From Leptospira kmetyi serovar Malaysia str. Bejo-Iso9 (GTDB taxonomy: Bacteria; Spirochaetota; Leptospiria; Leptospirales; Leptospiraceae), in contig NZ_AHMP02000003.1 of the NCBI RefSeq assembly GCF_000243735.2, forward strand, positions 3,492,001 through 3,556,000: 64,000 nt of DNA, written 5' to 3'. The notes beneath the pieces are model-generated. The model saw only the letters and a program-made list of their open reading frames with translations, was not told where the DNA came from and searched no databases. Shown here piece after piece: positions 53,677 to 63,800 of the stretch; the stretch's first letter is position 1; each line of letters starts with the position of its first letter. The translations under genes and the position numbers were made by a program.

Positions 53677-53724
53677 GGGAGAATGGACTTCCGAAATCGT
53701 TTCGCTTTCGACAAAGGCCGGTTC

Positions 53725-54819
53725 TTAGCAGGCGTCTCCGCCCGTTAAGAACATGGTCTGTAGTTGTCCGTTTTTGATTCTTGCAAATTCGTTGATATAA
53801 CCGTCGTAGCCGTTGTGATGGAGAATGATTACGGGAGTTCCGTTTTCGTCCAGATCCAGCGCGTCCATAAAATGATATTGCCCGCCGTACATCGCCTGTT
53901 CGTTCATTAGAATATCAAATTTTTCGAATATTTTCTTTCCGATTTCGCCGTTGTCGAATTCGAAGATCGCCGCGTAATACGATTTTTCCTCGACTTCCAA
54001 CTTAACCGCGTAACGGACGAAAAGATAATTTTTACCGGGGGATTGGATCGTGTAAAGATCGCCTCGTTTTAGGAATTTTAACTCCGCTTGTTTCGGGTGT
54101 TTCTTTTTGAAAACCGCGTTTACGGAGGAATCCAACAATTTCGAAATTTTTTCGTTCGGATTGTATTTTTCCGAGCGCACCTTGTCTCCGATTTTGGAGC
54201 CGAAGATCGCGTACACCGAGTTCTCAAGAGTATTGATTTTTTTGAATGCGTTGAAGTTTCCTTTTACGACTCGGATTTCCTGGCATCCGGTGATTTCTTT
54301 TTTTTCGGGGAAGAATTCTCCCGCGATCGAAACTCCTTCGTATGCGGTCGCTTTTTCCTTTGCTTGAATCGCTTTCTTTTCGAGGAAATAAGCTTCCGCG
54401 GAATATTCGCTCGCGGCAAACCACTGGTTTTTAATGCGAATTGCGAGGGAACGGAACCAACTTCCTTCCGTGCTCGAAGAAACGGAGCCGAAAAGTTTCG
54501 CTTCTTCCAATTCTTCCGGTCGTTTTTTGCTCAGAAACTCGGCCGAAGCGAATCCCTTTTTGCCCGAACTCGTTACGATCTCCTGCCATTCTTCGTATTG
54601 AGAGCCTTCTTTGATCGTTACCGCGTCTCCCTTTTCCAGTTGTAAGATCACTTTTCCGTCTTTCGGTTTTTCTCTTACGTTCAACTTTCCGTCGGAGGTG
54701 ATCACGTATCGTATGTTTTGTTTTTCTTCCGCCGAAACGGAACGGATCGTTAAACCGGAAAGAATCAGAAGAATCGATCCGGTCCGAAGAATTTTCGAGA
54801 TAATGGAGTTTTGTTTCAT
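53725..54819 (-). CDS. Exported SH3b-domain protein
   Basis: The 364-residue protein has a signal peptide (about 1-30, ending SVSAEE) and a bacterial SH3 domain (about 38-95: KLNVREKPKDGKVILQLEKGDAVTI..., with GKKGFASAEFL). SH3b domains bind peptidoglycan or peptides. The remaining part is a beta-rich region ending in a motif ALDLDENGTPVII, which resembles a calcium-binding loop, and a C-terminal Cys. A peptidoglycan-linked periplasmic role is likely but unproven. The MORN gene lies 5 bp upstream on the same strand, so they are probably co-transcribed. Confidence 0.8.
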   Translation of the reverse strand: MKQNSIISKILRTGSILLILSGLTIRSVSAEEKQNIRYVITSDGKLNVREKPKDGKVILQLEKGDAVTIKEGSQYEEWQEIVTSSGKKGFASAEFLSKKRPEELEEAKLFGSVSSSTEGSWFRSLAIRIKNQWFAASEYSAEAYFLEKKAIQAKEKATAYEGVSIAGEFFPEKKEITGCQEIRVVKGNFNAFKKINTLENSVYAIFGSKIGDKVRSEKYNPNEKISKLLDSSVNAVFKKKHPKQAELKFLKRGDLYTIQSPGKNYLFVRYAVKLEVEEKSYYAAIFEFDNGEIGKKIFEKFDILMNEQAMYGGQYHFMDALDLDENGTPVIILHHNGYDGYINEFARIKNGQLQTMFLTGGDAC

Positions 54820-54824
54820 GTTCG

Positions 54825-55562
54825 TTACTTTTTAGAAGGAGGATTGTTAAGCGACATTGCTTTTTTCTGTTGGTCGTTTTCCCATTCTCCGATGAAAATG
54901 ATGTTTCCGGCCTCTCCGAAAAGGGTTCCCTTGCCGTGTCTTTTGCCGTTCAACCATTCTCCCATGTATTTGCTTCCGTCGTCGTAGATATAAATTCCTT
55001 TTCCCTGATAAACGACGCCTTTTTTGTAATCTCCGATAAATTCTATTCCATTAGAAAGTCTTAATATTCCTTTTCCTTCCGGTTCTCCTTGAACGAATAC
55101 CGCGCTCAATTTCGTATTATCGGGCCAGGTAAAAAGACCCAGACCTTCTTTAACGTCCTCTACGAATTGTCCTTCATAAGAACTTCCGTCCGGATAAAGA
55201 TATTTTCCTTTTCCATGTTTTTTACCCAGCTTCCATTCTCCCTCGTAAGAATGGCCTTCCGGATTTCGGATCGTGCCGGTTCCGTTATAAAATCCGTTGT
55301 AGAATTCTCCCGCATAACGGGTTCCGTCTCTGAATTCTTTCGCACCGAATCCGTATTTGCAGTTGCCGTAGATACATTTAGATTTTCGTAAAGTGAAGAA
55401 TAATGTGGGCAGAAGTATGGCCGTAAAAAGAAGCGAGACGGATACGATAAAAAGAATTCTTCTGGTTTTTGCGAACGTCTTCACTGCGTTATACGCTTTA
55501 ACGCTCGAATTTATTAAACCGAAGTAAATTTTTCTTAAGCTTTCGAGAATTTTATGTCCCAT
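54825..55562 (-). CDS. Membrane-anchored MORN-repeat protein
   Basis: The 245-residue protein has one helix near residues 33-56 and then seven or eight MORN repeats of about 23 residues, e.g. YAGEFYNGFYNGTGTIRNPEG, YEGEWKLGKKHGKGKYLYPDG and YMGEWLNGKRHGKGTLF. MORN repeats form an elongated beta-sheet and bind proteins or lipids; they are well known in eukaryotic membrane junctions and also occur in bacteria. The repeats should face the periplasm given the basic residues before the helix. It sits directly upstream of the SH3b gene and is divergent from the TPR operon. Confidence 0.85.
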   Translation of the reverse strand: MGHKILESLRKIYFGLINSSVKAYNAVKTFAKTRRILFIVSVSLLFTAILLPTLFFTLRKSKCIYGNCKYGFGAKEFRDGTRYAGEFYNGFYNGTGTIRNPEGHSYEGEWKLGKKHGKGKYLYPDGSSYEGQFVEDVKEGLGLFTWPDNTKLSAVFVQGEPEGKGILRLSNGIEFIGDYKKGVVYQGKGIYIYDDGSKYMGEWLNGKRHGKGTLFGEAGNIIFIGEWENDQQKKAMSLNNPPSKK

Positions 55563-55706
55563 TCATTACGCCTTGGCTTTTATTTTTAAACTTGAATGAG
55601 AATAAGTTTTAGAAGAGTTAAATTTATGAAATCATTTTTTCGAAAATTAGTTAGGAATCCAATATTCGTCTAGAATGTTGGCCAATAGGAAGATAAAAAA
55701 CGAATT

Positions 55707-56270
55707 ATGAATCAAAAAATGTTAATTATTCTTTTTGTGGTTATTTTCGGAATTTCCGCAAACTGTTTTGGAGACAGCATACCGACGATGGAAGAACAAT
55801 CAAAGGCTTTCGACTTCAATCAACAAGGAGTTGCCTTGTTGGGCAAAGGCGATTTCATTCAAGCTCGTTCCTTTTTTGAAAAAGCGGTCAAACTCGATCC
55901 TCAATCTCCCGAGTATGTGAATAACGTAGGCGTTACTTATCTCAACGAAGGCAAACTCGATCAAGCAATCATATATTTTGCTAAAGCGACTGAAAGAAAT
56001 CCTTCCTATGGAAGGGCTTTCTATAATCTCGGTGTCGCTTATCAAAAACAACAGAACAACGAAAAAGCGATTCAGAGCTATGTAAAAACTGTTGGAATCG
56101 ACGATTCCATTTCGGAAGCGTATTTTAATTTAGGAATCGTTTATACTCGCGTAGGAAACAAAAAACAGGCGATCGAAAGTTATCAGAAGTTCATCGATCT
56201 CGCTCCCGCGGAATATGAAAAACCTAAAAAAGACGCAAAGGCTAAAATCGAAGAGTTGAAGAAGGGATAA
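55707..56270 (+). CDS. Exported TPR-repeat protein
   Basis: The 187-residue protein has a signal peptide (about 1-22, ending FGDS) and four tetratricopeptide repeats: FNQQGVALLGKGDFIQARSF, VNNVGVTYLNEGKLDQAIIY, FYNLGVAYQKQQNNEKAIQS and YFNLGIVYTRVGNKKQAIES. TPRs mediate protein-protein contact, here probably in the periplasm. GGAAG precedes the ATG at 55707. The next gene begins 2 nt after the stop, so this is the head of a plus-strand operon. The upstream 144-bp gap is A/T-rich and should hold divergent promoters. Confidence 0.85.
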   Translation: MNQKMLIILFVVIFGISANCFGDSIPTMEEQSKAFDFNQQGVALLGKGDFIQARSFFEKAVKLDPQSPEYVNNVGVTYLNEGKLDQAIIYFAKATERNPSYGRAFYNLGVAYQKQQNNEKAIQSYVKTVGIDDSISEAYFNLGIVYTRVGNKKQAIESYQKFIDLAPAEYEKPKKDAKAKIEELKKG

Positions 56271-56272
56271 GA

Positions 56273-56941
56273 ATGTTACGAAACAAGTTCGGATTTTCGA
56301 TTCAATTCTTCGTATTGTCTCTTTGTTTTTTCTTTTTCGTTTTTTGCGGTAAAAGTTATCCGATCGAAAAGGTCGTCGAAACGAAGTTGGATCGAAGAGA
56401 AGGCAAGCCTGAGTTGTTTCAGCTCAACGGAGCGGCCTATTCGGCAAGCGCGTTTAGGGACGAACTCGTTTTCGAAAGATCCCACTTCGAGTTGAAGCAG
56501 GAATTTCCTCCTCCCGAAGAACTTGAGAAATATCTAAACCGTTATATCGAAGATACCGTGATCTTGAAAGACGCGGTCACCGAATTGGATTTGAACAGTC
56601 CCGAAGCGGCCGCTTATCTTTGGCCGTATCTTCGAAAAGGAATCATCGCTTACTATTTGGATAAAAAATCCGGCGTTTTCGAGATCAATAATAACTTTCC
56701 GGACATCGAGATTCGGGACAAGGATATTGAGGAATTTTACAAAAAGAATAAGGGCAAACTGCCCGAGGGTCTTTCGGAAAAGGAAGCAAAGAGAAAATTG
56801 GAGAACACGGCCCGTTATCTAAAATGGAAAAAAATCTACGAAATCCGGAACGATAAAAAGAAGGAAGTAGTGGGCGCGCTGAAAAAAAATAATTCGGTTC
56901 AGATAAAATACAATGCGATCAATAAAGTCATTCAAGATTAA
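56273..56941 (+). CDS. Lipoprotein, possible SurA/PpiC N-domain-like
   Basis: The 222-residue protein has a lipoprotein signal peptide (hydrophobic core 10-24, lipobox FVFC with Cys25). The mature part is charged and mostly helical. The layout 'LNGAAYSASAFRDELVFERSH ... LEKYLNRYIEDTVILKDAV' resembles the N-terminal chaperone region of SurA/PrsA-type prolyl isomerases (a helix, a charged helix, then 'xxxLxxxIxxxLL'). No PPIase domain is present. A role as an envelope chaperone is inference. It lies between two TPR proteins in one operon and overlaps the next start by 29 nt. Confidence 0.7.
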   Translation: MLRNKFGFSIQFFVLSLCFFFFVFCGKSYPIEKVVETKLDRREGKPELFQLNGAAYSASAFRDELVFERSHFELKQEFPPPEELEKYLNRYIEDTVILKDAVTELDLNSPEAAAYLWPYLRKGIIAYYLDKKSGVFEINNNFPDIEIRDKDIEEFYKKNKGKLPEGLSEKEAKRKLENTARYLKWKKIYEIRNDKKKEVVGALKKNNSVQIKYNAINKVIQD

Positions 56942-57500
56942 ACAACTTTACATTTTTATAATATTTTTTTCTTTGTCGACCTTCTGCTCTTCGCAGGAAG
57001 AAGCCCTTGCTTTTTATAAGGAAGGAATTCAGGCCTATTCCGAAAGAAATCTCAAAACAGCGATCGAAAAGTTCGAGTCCGCTTCCAAAAAGGATAAAAA
57101 ACTGATCTCTTCCAGGATCATGCTCGGGAAGTCGTATTATTATTCCGGAAGATTCGAGGACGCGAAAAAGACCTTCGAGGAAATCGTGGATGATTTTCCC
57201 GGAAATTCGAACGCGCATTCCTGGTTGGGAAGAATTTTGTTAAACGAAGGCAACAAAAAGGAAGAGGCGAAACAACATTTGGTTTATGCGACCCAATCGG
57301 ACGACAGTCAAGTGGATGCGTTGTATTATCTCGGAAAGGCCTACGAACAGGAAGGCAAGATCAAGGAAGCATTATTAGAATATCATAAAGCCCTGGAGAT
57401 TAAGAGAAAGTTCGATAAAATTCATAGGGATTTGGCGGATCTGTATAGAAAAGCCGGTCTCGAAGAAAGAGCGAACGAACACACTCAGAGCAGGGAATAG
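56913..57500 (+). CDS. TPR-repeat lipoprotein
   Basis: The 195-residue protein has a signal peptide with a Cys at residue 25 (SLSTFC) that fits a relaxed spirochaetal lipobox. It then has at least four TPRs (FYKEGIQAYSERNLKTAIEK, MLGKSYYYSGRFEDAKKTFE, HSWLGRILLNEGNKKEEAKQ and YYLGKAYEQEGKIKEALLEY). The chosen start overlaps the previous gene by 29 nt, and the ATG has no obvious ribosome-binding site, so coupled translation is likely. With the upstream TPR and lipoprotein genes it suggests an envelope complex. Confidence 0.8.
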   Translation: MRSIKSFKIKQLYIFIIFFSLSTFCSSQEEALAFYKEGIQAYSERNLKTAIEKFESASKKDKKLISSRIMLGKSYYYSGRFEDAKKTFEEIVDDFPGNSNAHSWLGRILLNEGNKKEEAKQHLVYATQSDDSQVDALYYLGKAYEQEGKIKEALLEYHKALEIKRKFDKIHRDLADLYRKAGLEERANEHTQSRE

Positions 57501-57590
57501 GATTCTTATGTGGAAGCGGATTTGCGCGAAAGGAATCCGTTTTTCTCTCCGAAAAACTTTTCTTTTAGCCTCACCTAAGTTGAATTGAAT

Positions 57591-59210
57591 ATGAAAACAG
57601 TATCTCCGATCTCTCGAATTCTCCCTTTGCGATTTTCCATCTGGATCAGACTCGCGTTCGGTTTATTTTTTTCCGTCGTTTTGATTTCCTGCGGTCACGA
57701 CGGCGAGGATAAACTTCTCGCCCAGCTCGGTCTGGAATGGAAAAGTTATTACGCTTATCCGCAAGTGGTTGCGATCAGTCCTCCGGACAACACGTATAAC
57801 GTGTCGAAGGATTCCACGATCATAATCGACTTTAACAAACCCATGGATAAGATTTTTACGGAGGCTTCGATTTCGGTTTCGGCTAACGGAGGTAATACGG
57901 CCTTTTCTCCGAGTTGGGTTTTCGATACGAGACTCATTCTTGAATTTAAAAGCGGTATTACGGAAGGCAAAAGATACGAGATCAGCATCAATAAGGGCCA
58001 AGTAAGAGATCAGGACAACAATTTTATGGCTAAGAATTTTCTAAGCCATTTTTACACCGAAGGACTCGGTCAGGTTCCGAGTGTGGTCTCTTCCTTGCCC
58101 GCTTCTACGGGAAGTATCGTTACCGGTTGGGGAGCATCCAACAGTCCGGTCATTAATTTTTCGGAACCGATGGACGAGGCTTCCGCGAACTCGGCGATTT
58201 CCATTTCGGGCGGTCCGGCCGTGTATCTTCTCGTTTGGAACGCGACTCATACGACGGCTACTTTGCAACTGAAGTCCGACTTGGAAATCGGAACCACTTA
58301 TACGTTGCGTGTTTCTTCTTCCGCAAAAAGCGCTTCGGGAATTCCTCTTGCTAAAGATTATCTCGTTTCCTTCAGTGCGGGGACCGCTTCGGTCAGACCG
58401 ACCGTACGTCCAAGTATGCCCGGTAACTTTCCCGCTTGGAACATATCATTCCTACCCGATCCTGCGATTAATGCCGCCGTAACCGGAAACTCTAAGAACG
58501 ACACTTTTGATTTCGATTTTTCAGATCCGATGGACAAACAATCCGTTTTGAGTGCGATCACCTTTTCACCTGCGATATCGGGTCAATTTTCTTGGAACAC
58601 ATTGGGAACCTCGGTTAGTTTTACTCCGTCCGCTCCTTTACAATCGGAAACCACTTACCGATTGAAGATTTCGAATTCAGCAAAAAGTCTTCAAGGACAG
58701 AATCTTTTGGAAGGTTATATCATCGATTTCTTGGTGGACAATCCGAATGACAGCCGTGCCATCGCGTTTGCCGGAGCGAACGGAAATACGATCGATGTGA
58801 CTTGCAGTTCGCTTTCTTTGGATATTACGGTTCCGGCCGCTCCGAACTTGAACACGGTTTATCCGATTCAACCACAACCCTTATGCACCAGTCCCCAATA
58901 CGAGTTCGAACTTTTGCTCAATACATCGGGAGGAAGAGCTCTGAAGACTTTCGGAGACGGGGATATTTTCGCTCCCGGAAACATTTCGATCGATTATTTT
59001 TCGGGCGGCCCCACCACGAGCTCTCTTCGAATCGATCAGATCAATTATATACCCACTGCGAATCCGCAAAGAGTAAAGGTTCGAATCCGCGGCGTTTCCG
59101 GAAACCAGGTGAGGTATAAATTCACTTTGAGGGGCGGGGCCTCCGGTATCCAAGACATCAACGGCAATATTCTGAAGAATGATTTGGAGTTCTTATTCTA
59201 TGATCCTTGA
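57591..59210 (+). CDS. Big_5 Ig-like domain lipoprotein (first of two)
   Basis: The 539-residue protein has a signal peptide with VVLISC (lipobox) and at least three bacterial Ig-like Big_5 domains, each with the pattern 'xVxFSxPMDxxSxxxAxxxS'. Examples are IIIDFNKPMDKIFTEASISV (about 75), INFSEPMDEASANSAISI (about 185) and FDFSDPMDKQSVLSAITF (about 310). A further beta region with Cys residues follows. Such lipoproteins are typically surface or periplasmic binding scaffolds. I use the ATG 57591; a TTG two codons upstream is in frame. The stop overlaps the next gene by 11 nt. Confidence 0.82.
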   Translation: MKTVSPISRILPLRFSIWIRLAFGLFFSVVLISCGHDGEDKLLAQLGLEWKSYYAYPQVVAISPPDNTYNVSKDSTIIIDFNKPMDKIFTEASISVSANGGNTAFSPSWVFDTRLILEFKSGITEGKRYEISINKGQVRDQDNNFMAKNFLSHFYTEGLGQVPSVVSSLPASTGSIVTGWGASNSPVINFSEPMDEASANSAISISGGPAVYLLVWNATHTTATLQLKSDLEIGTTYTLRVSSSAKSASGIPLAKDYLVSFSAGTASVRPTVRPSMPGNFPAWNISFLPDPAINAAVTGNSKNDTFDFDFSDPMDKQSVLSAITFSPAISGQFSWNTLGTSVSFTPSAPLQSETTYRLKISNSAKSLQGQNLLEGYIIDFLVDNPNDSRAIAFAGANGNTIDVTCSSLSLDITVPAAPNLNTVYPIQPQPLCTSPQYEFELLLNTSGGRALKTFGDGDIFAPGNISIDYFSGGPTTSSLRIDQINYIPTANPQRVKVRIRGVSGNQVRYKFTLRGGASGIQDINGNILKNDLEFLFYDP

Positions 59211-60867
59211 GTTTCGCTTTTTAATAAGACATTGCAATATCATTCAATTCTTATGTAAGGGATTGGTCTTCGCGTTTTTGGGTTTATTTTCGATCGGTTG
59301 TTCCCAACTTTTGGACAACGCACAAGGACCTTTCGACTTTCTTCCTGCGGTTCATCTATTGGGGGATTCCACACCTCCGAAGGTGGAGATGAGTTCTCCT
59401 GGACAAGGAATGAGCGGAGTGGATCCGAATTCGGAGATCGTCGTTCTTTTTTCAAAGAATATGAATAAACCGTATACGGAAGGCGCATTCTCCCTAAGCA
59501 ACAACGGAGTTACTCAAGACGGAACCTTTCGTTGGGTAGATCGGGCTATGATTTTTAAACCGTCCAAGGCTTTGACTGCGGCCGGTCTTTACACCTATGT
59601 CGTTTCTAAGTCGAGAGCGGAAAGCGATATGGGAGTGAATCTCATCGACGACTTGCGCGTGAATTTCAGTTTTAATACGGACTTAGGAACTCCGAAGGTG
59701 ATCACTACGATCCCTCAGGACGGAGCGACCGGCGTCGACCCCAATACGAAGATTACGTTAGAATTCAACAAGCCGATCGATATCGCTTCTCTTTACAGCG
59801 GAATTTCGATTCGTCCCGATGTTCCTTTGGATTTTTTGAGCGTTGCCGTTTCGAACGGAAATACTCGTTTTGTTTTTACTCCTAAGCAGTCTCTTGTGTT
59901 CGGTACGATTTATACGATCACGATCGCCAATTCGGTTCGAGACGAATCAGGAAACACTTTGGCCCAACCGGTGAACATCAGTTTTACGGTGGGGAACGAT
60001 TTTCAGGTTCCGGATCTGACTCAGGTGAGTTTTCCGAATACTTCCGTTTCGAATCCTGCCGCCGCGGACATACCTGTTCCGACCGAATATACGATCACTT
60101 CCGGTTTAAATAAGGATAAGCCGATCTTTTTAGATTTTACGGAAGAGGTGAAACTTTCCTCGGTCTACGACGGGGTTCAGATTTCTCCATCCGTGCCTTT
60201 TACGGTTACGTCCGCAAACGCGACGAACACGAGATTCCGTATCGATTTTCTACAAACATTAGATGTTTATAAAGTATATACTCTGACGATCACCAATAAT
60301 ATCGTCGATCTTCAAAATAACAAATTGAGAAGAGGTTACGTCTACTACATCAAGGTCGATGGAAGTTACAGTCAAAAAATTCGAGTGCAGGGAATTTATT
60401 CGGAAGGCGCTTTTAGTAACCAGTTTTTCACGAATCAAATCAACTTGAATCCGGGCTCTCCGCTTATTGCAGGAACCTGCGTCGCCGATGTTCCCGTAGA
60501 TCGATGTACTCAACCGATCTATGTACTTTTCTGCTACGGCGAATTTAGTACGACCGCCGCCTGTGTGACTTCTGGGAGTGTTGCAACTTTAACGGGCGAC
60601 GTTCAATCGAAGATTCTTTTAAGTTCCGTTCAACTTTCCTTAACGAGAGAATTCGGAAGCGGAACCTCGGTTACCGAATACGTCAATAACCTCGTGGATG
60701 CGACCCCGATTGCCTTAGCGCCCGGAATCATAGCTTATGGAACCACCGCTTTTGGACTGGGCCGAGGAGCGACGTATTTGCTTCGAGTGAAAGGCGGCGC
60801 GTCCGGAGTAAAGGACACATACGGAAACACGATGGATAACGACTATACGATTCGGTTCCGGTTTTGA
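59200..60867 (+). CDS. Big_5 Ig-like domain lipoprotein (second of two)
   Basis: The 555-residue protein has the lipobox FSIGC and, like its neighbour, Big_5 repeats: IVVLFSKNMNKPYTEGAFSL, ITLEFNKPIDIASLYSGISI and IFLDFTEEVKLSSVYDGVQI. Its C-terminal region also ends in a GGASGVKDTYGNTMDNDY segment that parallels the GGASGIQDINGNIL end of the first protein, so the pair arose by duplication. It is translated from an ATG 11 nt before the end of the first gene, with GGAG upstream. The RND transporter gene starts 10 bp after its stop. The ATG 59179 in frame upstream would also be possible. Confidence 0.82.
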   Translation: MILEFRFLIRHCNIIQFLCKGLVFAFLGLFSIGCSQLLDNAQGPFDFLPAVHLLGDSTPPKVEMSSPGQGMSGVDPNSEIVVLFSKNMNKPYTEGAFSLSNNGVTQDGTFRWVDRAMIFKPSKALTAAGLYTYVVSKSRAESDMGVNLIDDLRVNFSFNTDLGTPKVITTIPQDGATGVDPNTKITLEFNKPIDIASLYSGISIRPDVPLDFLSVAVSNGNTRFVFTPKQSLVFGTIYTITIANSVRDESGNTLAQPVNISFTVGNDFQVPDLTQVSFPNTSVSNPAAADIPVPTEYTITSGLNKDKPIFLDFTEEVKLSSVYDGVQISPSVPFTVTSANATNTRFRIDFLQTLDVYKVYTLTITNNIVDLQNNKLRRGYVYYIKVDGSYSQKIRVQGIYSEGAFSNQFFTNQINLNPGSPLIAGTCVADVPVDRCTQPIYVLFCYGEFSTTAACVTSGSVATLTGDVQSKILLSSVQLSLTREFGSGTSVTEYVNNLVDATPIALAPGIIAYGTTAFGLGRGATYLLRVKGGASGVKDTYGNTMDNDYTIRFRF

Positions 60868-60877
60868 TAGTATTTGA

Positions 60878-63800
60878 ATGACCGCGTTTTTTCTTAGAAA
60901 TCGGGTAACCACGTTAGTTACCTTTCTTTTGATTCTTTTGCTGGGTGGAATCAGCGTAAAGGATCTGAAGATTGATCTTTTACCCGATATATCGTATCCG
61001 ACTCTCACGGTGATTACGGTTTATGAAAACGTTTCTCCTTCGGAGATCGAAACTTTAATCACAAGACCCGTCGAGGAAATCGTATCCTCCGTGAACGGAG
61101 TCGATCGAATCACTTCGGAATCCTTGGAAGGAGTTTCCATCGTTAAGATCCGTTTTCGATGGGGAACCAACATGGACACCGCGTCGATTCAAACGAGGGA
61201 GAAAGTGGATCTCGTAAAGGGAAGTCTTCCGATCGACGCCAAAAAATCGGTCGTATTAAAATTCGATCCGAACGACGCACCTCTCTTACAGATCGCGGTC
61301 GTGCCCACCGGAATCAATCCCAAAGAACTCCGTTATTTTCTAAAGAAGAACATTGCGCCCTATTTCGAAAGAGTCGACGGAATCGCCGCAGTTTCGATTA
61401 CGGGCGGTTATGAAAAACAAATTCTCGTGAACATAGATCGGGGCAAGTTGAACTCATACAGTCTGAGTCCTTCCGAGATCATACAACGAATCGGAGCCAA
61501 CAACTTCAACTTTCCCGCGGGCAACATCAAAAGAGAAGATCGCGAAATCTTAGTAAGAACGATGGGCGCTTACGAAAAAGTCGATAGTATCGCCGACTTG
61601 GTCATCAATCTTTCCGAAGGAGGGGCGCCCGTTTATCTGAGAAGTTTGGCGGAGGTCGTCGATTCTTATAAGGAAAGAACCAGCGCGAGTTTTTACGATT
61701 CGGAAGAATGTGTCGCCGTCGTATTAAAAAAAGAAGCGGGGAAGAACAGCGTGTTCGTTTCGGACGAAGCGAAGGAAGTCGTAAATTTCGTAAACGAAGA
61801 ATTCGGTTCCAAGCTGAAACTCATCATCGTAGCGGATCAGTCCGTTTTTATCCGCGATTCCATCGGAGGAGTCGCTTCCTCGGGATTACAAGCGATCATC
61901 ATATGCTTTTTCGTGTTATCGTTTTTTTTGGGAACGTTTCGAGAATCGATCATCGTAACCCTTTCGATTCCGGTATCCGTTTTGGTTACGCTCGTGTTTA
62001 TGTATTTTCAGAAAATGACTTTGAACACGATGTCTCTCGGAGGACTTGCGGTCGGAGTCGGTATGATGGTGGATTCTTCCATCGTAGTTTTGGAATCGAT
62101 CTTCGCGTTTAAGAAAAAATATCCGAACGATTCCTTTAAGAGTTCTATGGAAGGAACCAAAGACGTGGTAGGTTCGTTGTTTTCCTCAACGTTGACGAGT
62201 ATCGTGGTATTTCTTCCGATTCTTTTTATCGAAGGGATCGCCGCTTCCGTTTTTAAGGAGTTTGCTCTTTCGATCACGTATTCTTTGATTTCGTCCTTTT
62301 TCGTTTCCGTAAGTTTTATTCCCGTTTTATGCACCTTACCTTTCTTTTCCAAAGAACAAACAGGCGGCGGACGTCTCGCATTCTTTTGGGCGTTCCGAGA
62401 GAAGTCGCTTAACATATTAGAAGAATTGTATGTATTTTCCGTAAAGTTCGTCATCTCCAATCGAAGAAAGGTCACTCTTTCCGTTTTGGGTTTGATACCA
62501 TTGACTATTCTTTTGTTTAAACTTCTTCCTGTGGAGTTGATGCCTCAGGTCGAAAAGGCGGAGATGTCCGCAAAGATCGTTCTTCCCGCGGGCTCTTCTC
62601 TGGAAAGAACGACCGAAATTTCCAAACGGGTCGTCGATATTCTAAATCAATCGGGACTGGTCGCGCGAACCTTCTTAAAGGTCGGCTACGAAGAAAAGGA
62701 TCTCATCATCAATCCGAAAGGCGACTTCGGATTAAACAGATCGGAACTTTTTATAGGACTTACCTCTTACGACGTCGGAGAGGATCTGATCGAAAAGTCG
62801 GAAACATCTTTGAGCAATCTGGAAAACGAAACGGGCGCTCAGGTTCTATTCTTACCCGCAAAGGATTTGTTATCCGACATTCTTCCCGAATCGGGAGAAG
62901 GACTTACGCTCGAAGTTTCCGGTCAAGATCTTGCACTACTCAAGGAAGTCTGCGAAGAGATTCGAAAAGAGTTGAGCGGTTTACCGAATTTCACGGAAGC
63001 GACTTCCTCCTTTTCCGAAGAAACTCCGGAGCTTCGCGTTTTGATCGATCGGGATAAGATGGCCGGTTTCGGTTTATCGGTCGAGAACGTCGCAAAAACT
63101 TTGAGAGCGGTGATCAAGGGAGAACAAGCGACTCGATTTAGAAGGAACGACGACGAGATTCCCGTTTTGGTAAGACATCGTTTGAGCGATCGAACGGGAA
63201 CGGAATCTCTTTCCGATACGTTGTTTAAAATTCAATCGGGAGCTTTTATACGTCTGCGCGATTTTTCGAATATCGTATCGGGTTCTTCGAATAGAAAAAT
63301 TCTTCGTTACGACGGAAGAAGAGTCGGTATCATCAAGGCTCAGTTCTCGGATATCAAATACAGCGAAGCGGCGTCTCTTGCGGAACCGGTGATTCAAAAA
63401 TATTCGGATCGGAAAGATATTTCCATTCTTCCCGGTGAAACGCAAAAGATGATGGAGAAGTCCATAGACTCTCTAACGTTCGCGATCGCACTTTCGATTC
63501 TTTTGGTTTATATGGTCTTGGCTTCGAACATGGAGAACGTCGGTCTTCCGTTCGTGATTCTTTTTTCGATCTTCGTTTCCGGAGTAGGAGTCGCCATGGG
63601 TTTGATCGTTACCGGTAAAACGTTGAACATCATTTCCGTTATGGGAATGATTCTTCTCGCCGGAGTTGTTGTGAATAATGCGATCATTCTCATCGAGTTC
63701 TATCAGTTGCACGCGGCTGATTTTCGCACAACGGAAGAATTGGTGATCGCGGGCGGACGCAGAAGATTGAATCCGATTTTGAGTACGACCGCGACTACGA